NCBI GenBank assembly: GCA_036924085.1
Contig: JAVGWX010000012.1
Coordinates: 29,077,901-29,141,900 of the forward strand
Direction of reading: 5' to 3'
DNA: 64,000 nucleotides
Origin: Ariolimax columbianus
Taxonomy: Eukaryota; Mollusca; Gastropoda; Stylommatophora; Arionidae
Below are positions 44,016 through 55,180 of the stretch, in pieces. Within the stretch, counting starts at the first letter, position 1; each line of letters opens with the position of its first letter. The translations under genes were made by a program, and so were the position numbers. The notes below the pieces were generated by a model. It searched no databases. It saw nothing but the letters and a program-made list of their open reading frames with translations, and was not told where the DNA came from.

Positions 44016-44700
44016 GGGAGATGAAGAAAGACATTGACAGAAGGGAGAATGAAGAAGAACATTGACAGAAGGGAGAATGAAGAAGGACATTGACAGAAGG
44101 GAGAATGAAGAAGAACATTGACAGAAGGGAGAATGAAGAAGGACATTGACAGAAGGGAGAATGAAGAAAGACATTGACAGAAGGGAGAATGAAGAAGGAC
44201 ATTGACAGAAGGGAGAATGAAGAAGGACATTGACAGAAAGGAGAATAAAGAAAGACATTGACAGAAGGGAGAATGAAGAAGGACATTGACAAAAGGGAGA
44301 ATGAAGAAGGACATTGACAGAAAGGAGAATAAAGAAAGACATTGACAGAAGGGAGAATGAAGAAGGACATTGACAGAAGGGAGAATGAAGAAGGACATTG
44401 ACAGAAGGGAGAATAAAGAAGGACATTGACAGAACGGAGAATAAAGAAAGACATTGACAGAAGGGAGAATAAAGAGGGACATTGACAGAAAGGAGAATAA
44501 AGAAAGACATTGACAGAAGGGAGAATGAAGAAGGACATTGACAGAAGGGAGAATGAAGAAGGACATTGACAGAACGAAGAATAAAGAAAGACATTTACAG
44601 AACGGAGAATAAAGAAAGACATTTACAGAACGAAGAATAAAGAAAGACATTTAGGGAAAGGAGAATGTAGAAAGACATTGAAGGACGGTAGACAGAAGCA
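44016..44700. repeat. 28-bp GA-rich minisatellite
   Basis: About 23 units of agaagggagaatgaagaagg plus acattgac. It gives 200-300-codon open frames on the minus strand made of repeated FILxSVNV-type peptides, which I reject as genes. Confidence 0.95.
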
Positions 44701-44796
44701 AACATTGAAAAAAATAGACACAGAAAGACGTTGAGAGAAAGAGAGAAAACATAAATATTGAGAGAAGTGATAAGAATTAAAGGACAGAAAAGAGAA
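44701..44796. other. short GA-rich spacer
   Basis: About 95 bp between the 28-bp and 30-bp arrays, still purine-rich on the + strand. No gene. Confidence 0.5.
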
Positions 44797-45312
44797 AAGC
44801 ATTCAGAAAAGTGGAAGAAAAATGGGCAACATTCAGAGAAGTGGAAGAAAAATGGGCAGCATTCAGAGAAGTGGAAGAAAAATGGGCAGCATTCAGAGAT
44901 GTGGAAGAAAAATGGGCAGCATTCAGAGAAGTGGAAGAAAAATGGGCAGCATTCAGAGAAGTGGAAGAAAAATGGGCAGCATTCAGAGAAGTGGAAGAAA
45001 AATGGGCAGCATTCAGAGAAGTGGAAGAAAAATGGGCAACATTCAGAGAAGTGGAAGAAAAATGGGCAGCATTCAGAGAAGTGGAAGAAAAATGGGCAAC
45101 ATTCAGAGAAGTGGAAGAAAAATGGGCAGCATTCAGAGAAGTGGAAGAAAAATGGGCAACATTCAGAGGTGGAAGAAAAATGGGCAGCATTCAGAGATGT
45201 GGAAGAAAAAAGGGCAGCATTCAGAGAAGTGGAAGAAAAATGGGCAACATTCAGAGAAGTGGAAGAAAAATGGGCAGCATTCAGAGGTGGAAGAAAAATG
45301 GGCAGCATTCAA
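44797..45312. repeat. 30-bp GA-rich minisatellite
   Basis: About 17 units of attcagagaagtggaagaaa plus aatgggcagc. The first copies are exactly 30 bp, later ones are shortened (attcagaggtgg). All six frames are open over much of it, as expected for a stop-free 10-codon unit. Confidence 0.98.
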
Positions 45313-45906
45313 TGAATGCTTTTCCAGTTGCATCTCAATTTAGATCGGTCTTCCGTAGTTATGTAATTATGTCTTCCCAAGATATCAGACTCATATCAAG
45401 TGCCTTGGTGTCCCGCTGGTGTACGCCTTTGAACTTCAGCTGTAGTCGGCCAGCAGTTACTTACTAAGTTTTCCTTTTCCTATGTGGTTAAGCGTCGTGG
45501 GGAGCTCAAGTCGTCTGTATTACGCCAAGTGCGTTACATCGGTCAGTGTGAGTCGCTGTACAATCACTCTAATGTTAGATATCCACCTGCCTCAAGGCTG
45601 CCCCATAACCGTATAGTCAGATCAACCAGCTTTGTAAGCCATCAGGCGAAGTTGAAGAGGGTGCATTCTCGTTAAATCTCCAAACCAATTTATTGTGTGC
45701 ATGGAAATGTATTCTGCAGAAGACCTGGTGCCGACCATACTACGAATGTCGTTGTTCCTTATTCTGTCTTTCCTGATAACATCGATGACCTTCCTCAAAC
45801 ACGTCGAAATTCTGCTCTCACGCGCCCAGGACAGAGGCCATATTTGGCACTGGTAAAACAGAGTCGGCATAAATATACTGGTTATTAGTTGCTGCTTTGT
45901 TTTCAT
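45313..45906 (-). pseudogene. LINE C-terminal fragment
   Basis: Minus strand from 45906: TKQQLITSIFMPTLFYQC, ESRISTCLRKVIDVIRKD, NNDIRSMVGTRSSAEYI, MHTINWFGDLTRMHPLQL and MAYKAG, then frameshifted GRWISNIR and THLA in 45480-45600. This is the post-palm region and RNA-binding tail of a LINE type found in many lophotrochozoans. No palm remains. About 45313-45440 holds nothing identifiable. Confidence 0.7.
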
Positions 45907-46730
45907 GATAAAATTGTGTTTATTTATGTATTTTTTAAAATATTTTTATTTCTTTTGCGATTTAAAATGATAAAAACATGCCCAAGATGCAGGACACATC
46001 ACTTGGATGCTAAACAATGAAGCAGTTGTGAGATACGAAGCCCCTACGACCTTTTAAGGTTACTGAAAAGATAAGACGAGATGAAACGAGAGAGTTTTTC
46101 GGTGGCCAAAATGCATCTGCAAGCTAAAAAGAAGACTGAATTCCGCTTTACGAGCAAATGCAATTTACAAACTTTCTCTTGTGTGCTCGTTTAGCGGTGT
46201 ACTACCGTAGAACACAGAAATGGGAATAAATATATAAATGACAGCGACTGGTCTTAGTTGAATTTAGTTTACTGTCTTTGCTTGTATTGCTGTCGTTTAT
46301 TTAGTTCTTGATGAAGACATTCTTTAGGTGGAACAAGTCTCCTACTGTTGTCATGTACATGTTGTCCCTGCCCGTATGTCAGCGCCGGTGTGTTACCAAG
46401 GTTTGGAAGGGGCGAAACAAAATAACAGGTTTTGTGGCTTATGGTTCCTACAGGATGGGAAAGGCAGCCTCGTACTCAGCTTTCCTTGTTGGCTTCTTAC
46501 AGCAGTATTTCGATAATTTACTCTCTTCCGGGTTCAACACTGTGCAATTCGCTGACGTCAGAGTCGGGGATAACATACTGAACTAGACAATCAACGCAAT
46601 CTCATGCGACGCTGTTCACTTGGCAACTGACTGTGTTACTGCGCCCCTGCTATCCCTGACATGATGTACCGACTAAAAGTCTAGCATTGTACTACAGCAA
46701 GGCGAGTCCACTTACGTCAGTTTGCCGCAG
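45907..46730. other. unassigned; small open frame at 46308-46586
   Basis: A 92-codon + frame (46308-46586) has no motif I recognise and no repeat origin. Position and codon pattern do not argue for a gene. Confidence 0.35.
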
Positions 46731-46737
46731 TATAAAA
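46731..46737 (+). promoter_or_regulatory. candidate TATA box
   Basis: TATAAAA in gccgcagtataaaagataag. About 30 bp downstream lies gctgcccgagaacaataac, and an ATG at 46844 opens a few codons before a T-run. It could be the promoter of an eroded element. Weak. Confidence 0.25.
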
Positions 46738-46891
46738 GATAAGCCACTGAAGCCTGCTGCCCGAGAACAATAACACACAAGGTTAGAAAAGGAACGAAGA
46801 CCACCACTACTTACAACAACAGCAACACCCAGAACAGTCAGAAATGACTGACATTGATTTTTGTTTGGTTTTTTTTTAAATTTATTTTTTT

Positions 46892-47128
46892 TGCGTTCGC
46901 CTTATTTCTCTAATCCCCAAGGCGGTGTGCGTTGCACTGTGGTTTTTATTTTGCGCCTGTCAGCCAAGAGCATCCGACTTCAGCAAGCATTTTATGTAAG
47001 GGTCTGCTTCCTTCTGTATTTTCTAAGGGTTTGCTTCCCCGGGGTAACGGCCGGTGCTGTGATGGGGATCGAACCCAGCACGTTCTGTTTGTGAGCCGTG
47101 TCACTTGACCACTAGCCCACGCCGTCCC
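46892..47128 (-). mobile_element. tRNA-derived SINE
   Basis: Minus-strand head gacggcgtgggctagtggtc (A box) and gtgctgggttcgatcccc (B box), then the body cggccgttaccccggggaag, ttacataaaatgcttgctga, agtcggatgctcttgg and cgccttggggattagagaaa. Same family as 52966-53217. Full length at the head end; the 3' end lies in an A-run. Confidence 0.88.
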
Positions 47129-47498
47129 AAATTCAGTTTGACCGCAGTTACACACGTATTCAATGGTGGTGGTGATCACGTTGATGAAGAAATAACCTTA
47201 CCTGGTCAGATATGTTGCCCATCTTCCAAGTGGTCTCGTCTGTAGCCACAGACGACATGTTCTGTATTATTATGAAGGCAAATTCCCCAGATGTTGAATA
47301 TCCCAGATTGTAAGCTTCCAATAGTAGCTCTCGTAGCACACTAGAACCCATACAAGCAATAAACACTGAAAGAACAGAAAATGCAGGTACATATACACAA
47401 TGACAATGATCTATTAATCATAATTCTTCCCATTCTAATATTCACAAAAATCATTTCTTTAAATATAAACGTAAAACATGGATGTCATTATAAATATA
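47129..47498. other. unassigned sequence
   Basis: No gene recognised before the mariner derivative. Confidence 0.5.
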
Positions 47499-48244
47499 CG
47501 AGCTGTGTTCAAATTAAACCTGACCTAACTGCACCGAGTGAACATACGTACGATGCACATGATGACGTCACTTCTAATATAAACAGCACATACCAACCGT
47601 CAAGTTTGCAAAATATTATTATCAGCCGACTCATAGTTTCCTTAGCAGACCGTTGAAAACATCGCAGGTGTGATACGGAATCCGTCTACAGTTAATTACC
47701 CGAGCGGTGATTCGGTTTCTAACAGGTGAAGGATGTCGACCAGTTGACATTAATCGCAGAATGCAGGCAATGTATGGTGACAAATGTGTGTCGTCGACAA
47801 CAGTATAGAACTGGACAACGATGTTTAATGAAGGACGTGAGTTAACGAAAGATCTTCAGAGACCAGGTCAGGCGCATATTGTTGCGTCAGAAGATGACAT
47901 CGCCAAAATTGATGCAGCAATTCAAATAGACCGTCGCGGAGCTTACGTTCGCCACACTTTTGTCACCATACACTGCCTGAGTTCTATCACGAATGTCAAC
48001 TGGTCGACATCCTTCAGCTGTTATAAACCGAAGCACCGCTTGCTGATCAACTCTGTAAGAATTCCTTATCACATTCAGCATGTTTTCATTGGACTGCTGA
48101 GAAAACTATGAGTCGGAGGATAATGAAATTTTGCAAACTTGACGGCTGGTATGTGATGTTTACACCAGAAGTGACGTCATCATGCGCATCGTACGTATCT
48201 TTACTTGGTGCAGTTAGGGTCCGGTTTCATTTTAACACGCCGCC
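47499..48244 (+). mobile_element. palindromic (foldback) mariner derivative 2, TA-flanked
   Basis: Both ends start with equivalent 22-bp sequences (cgagctgtgttcaaattaaa; reverse complement of the right end ggcggcgtgttaaaatgaaa) and are flanked by TA at 47497-47498 and 48245-48246, the mariner target. Terminal inverted repeats run about 115 bp. The left arm continues on + into a transposase start: RAVIRFLTGEGCRPVDINRR, MQAMYGD, then DLQRPGQAHIVASEDDIAKI to about 47937. The right arm on minus carries the same start (QAVLRFITAEGCRPVDI, TQAVYGDKSV). So the helix-turn-helix region is present twice in inverted orientation and the catalytic domain not at all. Non-autonomous; its transcript would be a near-perfect hairpin. 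Confidence 0.85.
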
Positions 48245-48246
48245 TA

Positions 48247-49734
48247 GTATATATATGTTTGCCTGAAGGCGTCTTAGCCCGTCAAGAGAAGGATATTTTG
48301 AGTTGAAATTTTTACTGAACATTTTATGGTGGAGGTGTAGATGTAGATGTTCAACAAATGTCACATCAGAATGTCATTCCCTTTATTAGTTATTAGATAC
48401 TGACTATAATGTTTTTTAAAGTTAGCTCAAAATCTAAATTGCTTTGTCCAACTTGGCAAACGTAAAGGATCATACAGTCATTTAATTATTGCTGTACAAT
48501 TATATTGTTCACTGGTCTACTGAAACGATGAATAGAGAAGCGCAGAGCCGAATGGGTTTGACGTCTATTTGCTGACATAGAGGGTAGCGTATCGAATCGA
48601 GAGATGGACTGATAGTGCGTGTTGAATATGGGTCGTAAGTTTAGAATTCCATAGACTAAGAACATGCACAGACACAAAGACAGCTTTTGGCAAATATCAG
48701 AACAAGGCAGTTATCCTTGTTCAGGCATGTCTTGAGGTGAGACGGGATGAGACACACAGTGAAAACAGATATAATCGCCAGGAAAAAGAACAGAGAGAGG
48801 CAGAGAGAGAGAACACATTGGGCAGCTCGAAAGAATTAGAAAAAAGAAGATCAACTGTGGAACTGATAAACGACACACGCAATTAGAGAATGTGGATAAT
48901 CATGAGAGCCAACACCAGTTGGCAGTGCACATGATGATGATGAGTTGGGCGGATTAAAATGGGAGAGTAATGTGGGTAATTGGGGCAACATTCTGTAAAG
49001 GAGCACATATAGGGGAACATGTTGCCATTGTATGAATTCAGTCATTTCTATCCGATCTTAAAATTGTGTTATTTCCCGTACGAAGCAGTGTAATACAGTT
49101 GATCATGAGTGGCGCCCTGTGAGTTTTGTCCAGCTCTGTCTCCTGTATTTCGACACTGTAAGATCTTCTTCTTAGTCGCTCCTCTTCTACCGTGAGGTGT
49201 AGAGGTCACTGTAAGCTATGACTGTAAATTTCCATCAGCGAGTGACCGTCCCTGCCTAAAATCGTACAACCATGCTGAGAAGGCTGACTTTCGTGATGTT
49301 CCCCGGTCTCTTCAGTCTTGTTCTTTTCTCTGCAGCCAGAAGGCCTCTGCGAGAGACGGCAGCCACTATGCCCTCTCTAACTGACGTCTTCAAACTGATT
49401 GATCCTGAGCAATTGTTTCCCAGCTCTTTGATTGGATGTCCCATAACGTTATGTCCTTTTGCATACTACCTTGAATCGCATTATGGGACGCTGACTCCTC
49501 TATGACACCAGCTGTCTATAGAGGATATAATCCACACCATTGGTTGCGAGCTATGAAGGATGGGGTGAATTCTAGTGAAAATGCATTTGGTGAACAGTTT
49601 GTAAATAACTGGGAGAAAAGTAATCGGACGATAATTTCCAATGTCTTCTTTGTCTCCCTTTCTGTGTAAGACATCATCTTAGAGCTGCGCCAAGTTGTTC
49701 GTGTTTTCTGTGTATGTAGGTATATGTAGCTAGA
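48247..49734. other. unassigned sequence
   Basis: No gene recognised. Small fragments: gttatttcccgtacgaag near 49070 resembles LTR copy A near 1552, and cttcttagtcgctcctcttc near 49168 resembles 23228. An open frame at 49272-49505 has no recognisable family. Confidence 0.4.
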
Positions 49735-50025
49735 AAGACTTGTCTTCTATATTAAACTATCAAAATTGTCTTCTATATTAGACCAACAAACTTTCTTCTA
49801 TATTAGACTATCAAACGTGTCTTTAATATTAGATTATCTGACTTGTCTTCAATATTAGACTATCAAACTTGTCCTCTACATTAGACCATGAAACTTGTTC
49901 TCTATATTAGACTTTCAAACTTGTCCTCTACATTAGACCATGAAACTTGTTCTCTATATTAGACTTTCAAACGTGTCCTCTATATTAGACTATCAAACTT
50001 GTCTTCTGTGTTAGCCTATAACATT
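49735..50025 (+). repeat. 26-bp minisatellite (left arm of inverted duplication)
   Basis: About 11 units of cttgtcctctacattagacc plus atgaaa type. A 52-bp dimer (acattagaccatgaaa, then atattagactttcaaa) is itself repeated at about 49868-49970. The reverse complement of the same family occurs at 51830-52245. Confidence 0.92.
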
Positions 50026-50252
50026 TCGCTATTTCCATAGGCAATCCAGATTGTTCTCAGATTGAAAAAAACAAGTAACTTCACACATCAAACTAGTGCT
50101 CCTCATAATTGGGTCCTCAGATTTTGCCATGATCTACTTTTGAGTTTGAGAGTCCCAGCTTGAAAAACGTCTCCCTCCCCATTATCTACAATGAGTTATG
50201 CATCTCGCCAAATCTGTGTGTTGACTTTAACACCGCATCTAAGGCCAGCAAG
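50026..50252 (+). repeat. non-array part of the left inverted arm
   Basis: Pairs with 51410-51835 in reverse complement: ttctcagattg, cacatcaaactagtgctcct, gtttgagagtcccagc, cccattatctacaatg, gttgactttaacaccgcatc. The other arm carries a SINE insertion that this arm lacks. Confidence 0.88.
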
Positions 50253-51409
50253 GTCCGCTACGGTCCCCGAGTGTGTAGGTCTTCTGCAATTATATTATTC
50301 TCGCCGGGTCATTTTCGAGGCGGCATATTCTCAATGACTTGGAGAATTTCTGACGGTAGGACATTTGAAAGAGAGGACAGTGAGAATGGGAGAGTGATAG
50401 GAGGTGAACCTAAGGATTGAAACAGTTTGGTACAATTATATTTTATGATGTGCTCTATGGCCAGTCTCGTCGTGGTGCAGGTTCTGCCTGGAGAAATTTC
50501 AGGCAGGGAATGCTCGGATGGTATTCAGCAATGGCACGTGTTAGCCTGTCAGTTTGTCTGTGTAATGTTAACTGGTCTGTGTCTGTCTGATTGTGTGTTA
50601 TCTAACGGTATATATCTTAATATGTCTGTCGATCCGTATTTATGCATGATTATCAATTATTTGTTTGTTTATCCATCAGTCTATCTGTCTATAGGTAACG
50701 ATGTACCTACTTGAAAGGTGGACGGCAAGCATGACAGAAGTAAACAAAAATATTAGCGGGGGGATAACATCAACACATGCTTGAAATATGGCGTCATCAT
50801 CACAAGATACAGAGAACGTTGGAGATAAATTGCAGTCGACCTTCGACGTGGAGATGGCACTTTGATTCTGAGGTGGCTATATTAGACCTCTTAAATCGTC
50901 TTTGACTCTCTACAGGAACTATTAGTATTTTCGTCCGTCGCCATTTACTAACAGGATTGAACACATACGGGTCTGCCCTGAGTTCAGTGATGTCGGTTAA
51001 CAGAATAGACCACCTAGGGCGCAATCAACAATAAGTACATTCAGCTAGTGGATGAAGCATTTGGAATAAGAAAAAGAAGAAGAAAAAAATATGGATTGAC
51101 GGTGTTAAAGAGTCAATAATTGTCCACGTATTGAAAATAACAACAATCAGATAGACTGCAGACTAGAGAAAATTGCACATCCCAACGGTGTATGACAACA
51201 TAAGCGCACATATGAGATTAGAAGAGAATGCGGGAAGTCCCGTAACCTCGACAACTGGACCTTTCTGGAACACGTGATCATTAAAGGTGTTTTCAATGGC
51301 ACTGCAAGATTGATGACAACAGGTTGCAGGATACGGAAGGGAGATTCCGAGATAATTAAAGAAAGGCCGTGAAAGGACAGCCGGTCGGATGACAAGGGGA
51401 GGGTAATAC
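50253..51409. other. spacer of the inverted duplication
   Basis: About 1.15 kb, not palindromic, no gene recognised. Confidence 0.5.
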
Positions 51410-52245
51410 AGGGAGGGGATAATGGACATGCTGGCCTTAGATGCGGTGGTAAAGTCAACAAACAAATTTGACGAGATGCATGACTAATTGTAGATAATGG
51501 GAAGAGAGACGTCTTTCATGCTGGGACACTCAAACTCAAAGTAGATCATGGCCAACACTTAGAGACGCTAGAAAATCTGAGGACCAAATTATGAGGTGCA
51601 CTTCTTCTTCTTCTGCGTTCATTCTCAATCTCCCGCTACCAAGCCCTGAACAGGGCTTTGCAAGTAGCAGGATGTAGTCCAAAGAACGAATTTGCGTTGT
51701 GTATCCAGTTTACAGTTTGACTGCGATATTTGCACCTTTCAGTTCGACACATCCGTCTTCGGCAGGGACATGAGGAGCACTAGTTTGATGTGTGAAGTTA
51801 CTTGTTATTCAAACTGAGAACAATCTTGATAGCCTATGTAAATGATCAAATGTTATAGGGTAACATAGAAGACAAGTTTGAAAGTCTAATATAGAGGACA
51901 AGTCGGATAATCTAATATTAAAGACATGTTTGAAAGTACAATATAGAGGGAAAGTTTGATAGTCAAATATTGAGGAAGTTTGATGGTCTAATATAGAGGG
52001 AAAGTTTGATGGTCTAATATAGAGGGAAAGTTTGATAGTCAAATATAGAGGGAGTTTGATAGTCTAATATAGAGAAAAAGTGTGATAGTCTAATATAGAG
52101 GTCAGGCTTGATAATCTAATATAGAGGACACGTTTGATTGTAGAATATAGTGGACAAGTTTGATAATCTAATATAGAGCTATCGTTTAATAACGTAATAT
52201 ATATGACAAACTTTATAATGTAAAATAAAGAACAAATTAGATAGT
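51410..52245 (-). repeat. right arm of the inverted duplication, with array
   Basis: Reverse complement of 49735-50252, extended by a longer 26-bp-type array (51830-52245; units like agtttgatagtctaatatag plus aggaca) and interrupted by a SINE at 51601-51768. Confidence 0.88.
51601..51768 (-). mobile_element. short-form SINE insertion with 11-bp target duplication
   Basis: 168 bp from gtccctgccgaagacggatg to (GAA)n on the minus strand, flanked by atgaggtgcac (51590-51600) and atgaggagcac (51769-51779). The paralogous uninterrupted site (reverse complement of 50092-50115, attatgaggagcactagttt) has one copy of this target. The short form is thus a unit that inserts on its own. Confidence 0.92.
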
Positions 52246-52965
52246 GTAATGGAGTTGTTATTGTTGTTGTTGTTGTTATCCCATATCTACTTTAGCAAGC
52301 CTGCTCTTGGCAATTCAATGCCATTCTTTTATAGATAAAGGTCGACTTCAGTTTTTCTCCGTACAGTGTGTTGACAATAGTCGGTAAGAATCTTTTCCTC
52401 AAGGCCGCAAGCGTCTTGCATTCTATGAGTAGGTCTCCTTCTCAAGGGGAGAACAATGTCTGCACAACGGCAGGTGCTGGGGACTGATGCGGTTCAAGTG
52501 GCTATTGACGCTGGAGTGTCCTGTTTAAACTGATAGATTGGACTTTGATCTCTTCTATATAGTTTATCTATGTCATCATTACTTTTTGATGGTGACATTT
52601 CGCTAAATACATTGGGACCCGTTGTTCCCGTCTTCCACTTGTTCATCCAGATTTTCCTGGTTTTATTATTAATAATACGTTGTACTGTGTGGTTACTCCT
52701 TAGTCTATCCAATTGTTGTTCGGAGACTTCTGTTTTTGCCAATCTGTCAGCCATCTCGTTTCCTGGTAGCTAGATATGTTTAGGAATCCATTGCAAGGTG
52801 ACATTAATCCCGTAGGCAATGATAATGTTGTTTATCGCCCTACCCAAAAAGAATATCTCCGTTTTGTTGTATGGAATGTCCTTCGGCGTCTCCAGATAAT
52901 GACTTGGAGTCACTAAAAATCGCATTGTTACGGCATCCATTCGCCCAAGTCAAACTGTTGGTGCA

Positions 52966-53217
52966 GGGGACGGCGTGGCCTAGTGGTTAAGTGGCACGGC
53001 TCACAACCGGAAGGTGCTGGGTTCGATCCCCATCCCAGCACCGGCCGTTACCCCGGGGAAAGCAAACCCTTAGAAAATGCAGGAGGAAGCAGACCCTTAC
53101 ATAAAATGCATGCTAAAGTCGAATGCACTGGGCCGACAGACGCAAAATAGAAACCCCAGTGCAACACCCACCGCCTTGGGGATTCGAAAAATGAGGCGAA
53201 CGCAACAACAAAAAATC
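52966..53217 (+). mobile_element. full-length tRNA-derived SINE in RNase H of the LINE
   Basis: 252 bp flanked by ttggtgca at 52958-52965 and 53218-53225. Head ggacggcgtggcctagtggt (A box) and gtgctgggttcgatcccc (B box). The body includes ccggccgttaccccgggg, ttacataaaatgcatgctaa and agtcgaatgcactgggccg. The tail is gcgaacgcaacaacaaaaaa. Removing it with one target copy restores the LINE RNase H frame (KILHQQF). Confidence 0.95.
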
Positions 53218-53495
53218 TTGGTGCAAAATCTTAACTGCTATTTTTATAGCCTCGGCCTCTTCTTCGTCATTTGAAAAGTTTTCACCGCATGAATCACAAA
53301 ACTCATATATGGACCCATCCAGGTATTTCAAATGGATATCCTGCAGATGAGGTAGATTTAAATGCTGATCAATCTGTAAAGACCAGCACTGGCGATTCTG
53401 GGAAGCTAGCGACTGTTTGCAAGACACATGTCTTCAGAATATTAGTTGTAGTCTCCTTATTGCACTTTTTTAAATCAGAATTGTTTTATTGACTG

Positions 53496-54721
53496 TGTAG
53501 CAAGCGTAAGACGTTTCCTCTGTAGTTAGCTATCTAGAATGTTACAACATGCATCCACATCATTCACGAGCACACACAGCAAATAATATCGCAAACGGCA
53601 GGGATAAGATTTATTACACGAATATCAACAAAACCAACATTTAGCAAACAAAACAGCAAAAACGATATAATTACAAATCAACAAAGAAAATATTATGAAA
53701 GTGAGCGAAATACATATTAACTAAATAATAAAATTTGAATGTATATTAATTTAATATTAACTACAGCGGAAGTTTTAAGTATTAACCCTTCCATTCGTAT
53801 TCAACCCAGTCCTAGTCGCTACATTCCACTTCACTTATCTACACACTCAACACACGCTCACAAAACTCGGCTTCACTATCGTATTCTATACTCTGCCATT
53901 CTGTGCGGTCACTCACACTCAGATCATATCTCTTCAGGCAGGTGATCTTTACATTATACATTCAATCTGTTCAACGTATACTCACATACTCACACACTCA
54001 GTCGATCTGCGTATACATATACTCCGGAACATACACTATTCCCTCGGTGTTGTGCACACACCATGTACACATTCAGATTCTTCTAGTCACGGGGTGTCCA
54101 ACACACACCTTATAGAGCGACTGGCCAAGACTCAAAGGCGTTCATTCAGCTTGCAACTCATTCCATCTCTGACACACTCGTAAACAGCCTGCTAGCTGGT
54201 AGCAGCCTATCACTCGCTCTTCTGGTAAGCAGGTGAGCTAAACTCCCATTCCTTTCCAGCCAGTCTCCTAGCTGAACTCTCAGTCCCTCTCTCTCCATGA
54301 CCAGTCTGCTTGAGTTAATCCTTGCCTAGTATTATATAGTTTCAAGCAGCTTCAGGGCTGTCCAATTGTCTTTTGTGAGTTGTCTGACTCAGCCATCGCC
54401 CTAGTTTGGATCTTACTGCAACTAGTTGTTGTTGGAACGAATGACTGCGAATTCCTGTCACTCTAAAATGATGTGATGGCCTATGTCTGTCACTAGCCCT
54501 CTACTACCCAAATCAGAACGCCAGAGTGCTCAGCTCCTAACCCCTACCTGTACCAGACACAGTCTTCCCCTCAACACCCCCCCCCCGCCCCCGTTTTCCT
54601 GTGTCGACTGAGTGTCGAGACGGTGAGTGACCTTGGCACACATTTAGGTACCTTTGTTTCCAGAGTCGCCAGGCCCATCACCCCTGCCATTAACGCCCAT
54701 GCTACGGCTGAAACTGTTACA
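53496..54721 (-). mobile_element. LTR copy B, solo LTR with 4-bp target duplication
   Basis: 1,226 bp, TGTAAC...CTACA on the minus strand, flanked by actg at 53492-53495 and 54722-54725. It matches LTR copy A (470-1725) along its length. It contains a TATA-like box near 54335 and AATAAA near 53612. It splits the I-like LINE between the thumb and RNase H. Internal retroelement sequence is absent, so a two-LTR element was probably reduced by recombination between its ends. Confidence 0.85.
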
Positions 54722-54879
54722 ACTGGCAGGCAAACATTGTCCCAAGGGGGTGGTCCAACAAACCTATTTTCTGTTTCTCTCTCTTCTAATAGATGGTGAA
54801 TATGGCTTTCCTCTTCTGCTATATCGAGTGACGCCAGTTGCGTCACTCTTCTGTTTTGCGTCCAAGTGTTTATCTACAC

Positions 54880-55055
54880 CCTACTTAGGTGGTTCTTTTC
54901 TTGTCTCGTGTATCTTTCTACTGCTTCAGTCTGTACCCTATTTAGGTGGTTCTTTTCTTGTCTCGTGTATCTTTCTACTGCTTCAGCCTGTACCCTATTT
55001 AGGTGGTTCTTTTCTTGTCTCGTGTATCTTTCTACTGCTTCAGTCTGTGCCCCAT
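54880..55055 (-). repeat. 57-bp array within LINE coding sequence
   Basis: Three 19-codon units encoding TEAVERYTRQEKNHLNRV-type peptides on minus, in frame with the LINE. Related LINEs have this segment once, so it is a local amplification. Confidence 0.92.
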
Positions 55056-55180
55056 TTCTCCTGATCTCTAACGATTCTATATTAGCTTCTAACTCGCACG
55101 CCGCCGTAGGTGTTGATCTCGTCCCCCACAAATTAGTTTGAGAAATTCAATAGTATTAGTTATGCAGTTAAAGGTTGGTT

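Larger units (their letters stand above)
52256..55180 (-). pseudogene. I-like LINE, interrupted by a SINE, a solo LTR and an array
   Basis: Read on minus: STPTAACELEANIESLEIRR near 55110, then QTEAVERYTRQEKNHLNRV three times (57-bp array, 54880-55055), SLDIAEEESHIHHLL and FVGPPPWDNVCLPV up to 54722. An LTR sits at 53496-54721, after which the frame resumes (NKTILI, LDGSI as the first RNase H acidic motif, NDEEEAEAIKIAVKIL). A SINE sits at 52966-53217, followed by IFSDSKSL, VTLQWIPKHI, LPGNEMADRLAKTE and the C-terminal linker RRDQSPIYQF. The 3' end is an (AAC)n tail at 52256-52280. RT-to-RNase H order and motifs fit the I/Nimb group. Several stops and frameshifts; only the RT thumb and RNase H remain. 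Confidence 0.85.

Noticed and set aside
43735..45467. Long open frames of 137-300 codons on both strands
   Set aside because: Produced by 28-bp and 30-bp stop-free tandem units; peptides are repeats with no domain.
46308..46586. 92-codon frame as a possible host exon
   Set aside because: No recognisable family, splice sites or conservation to support it; left unassigned.
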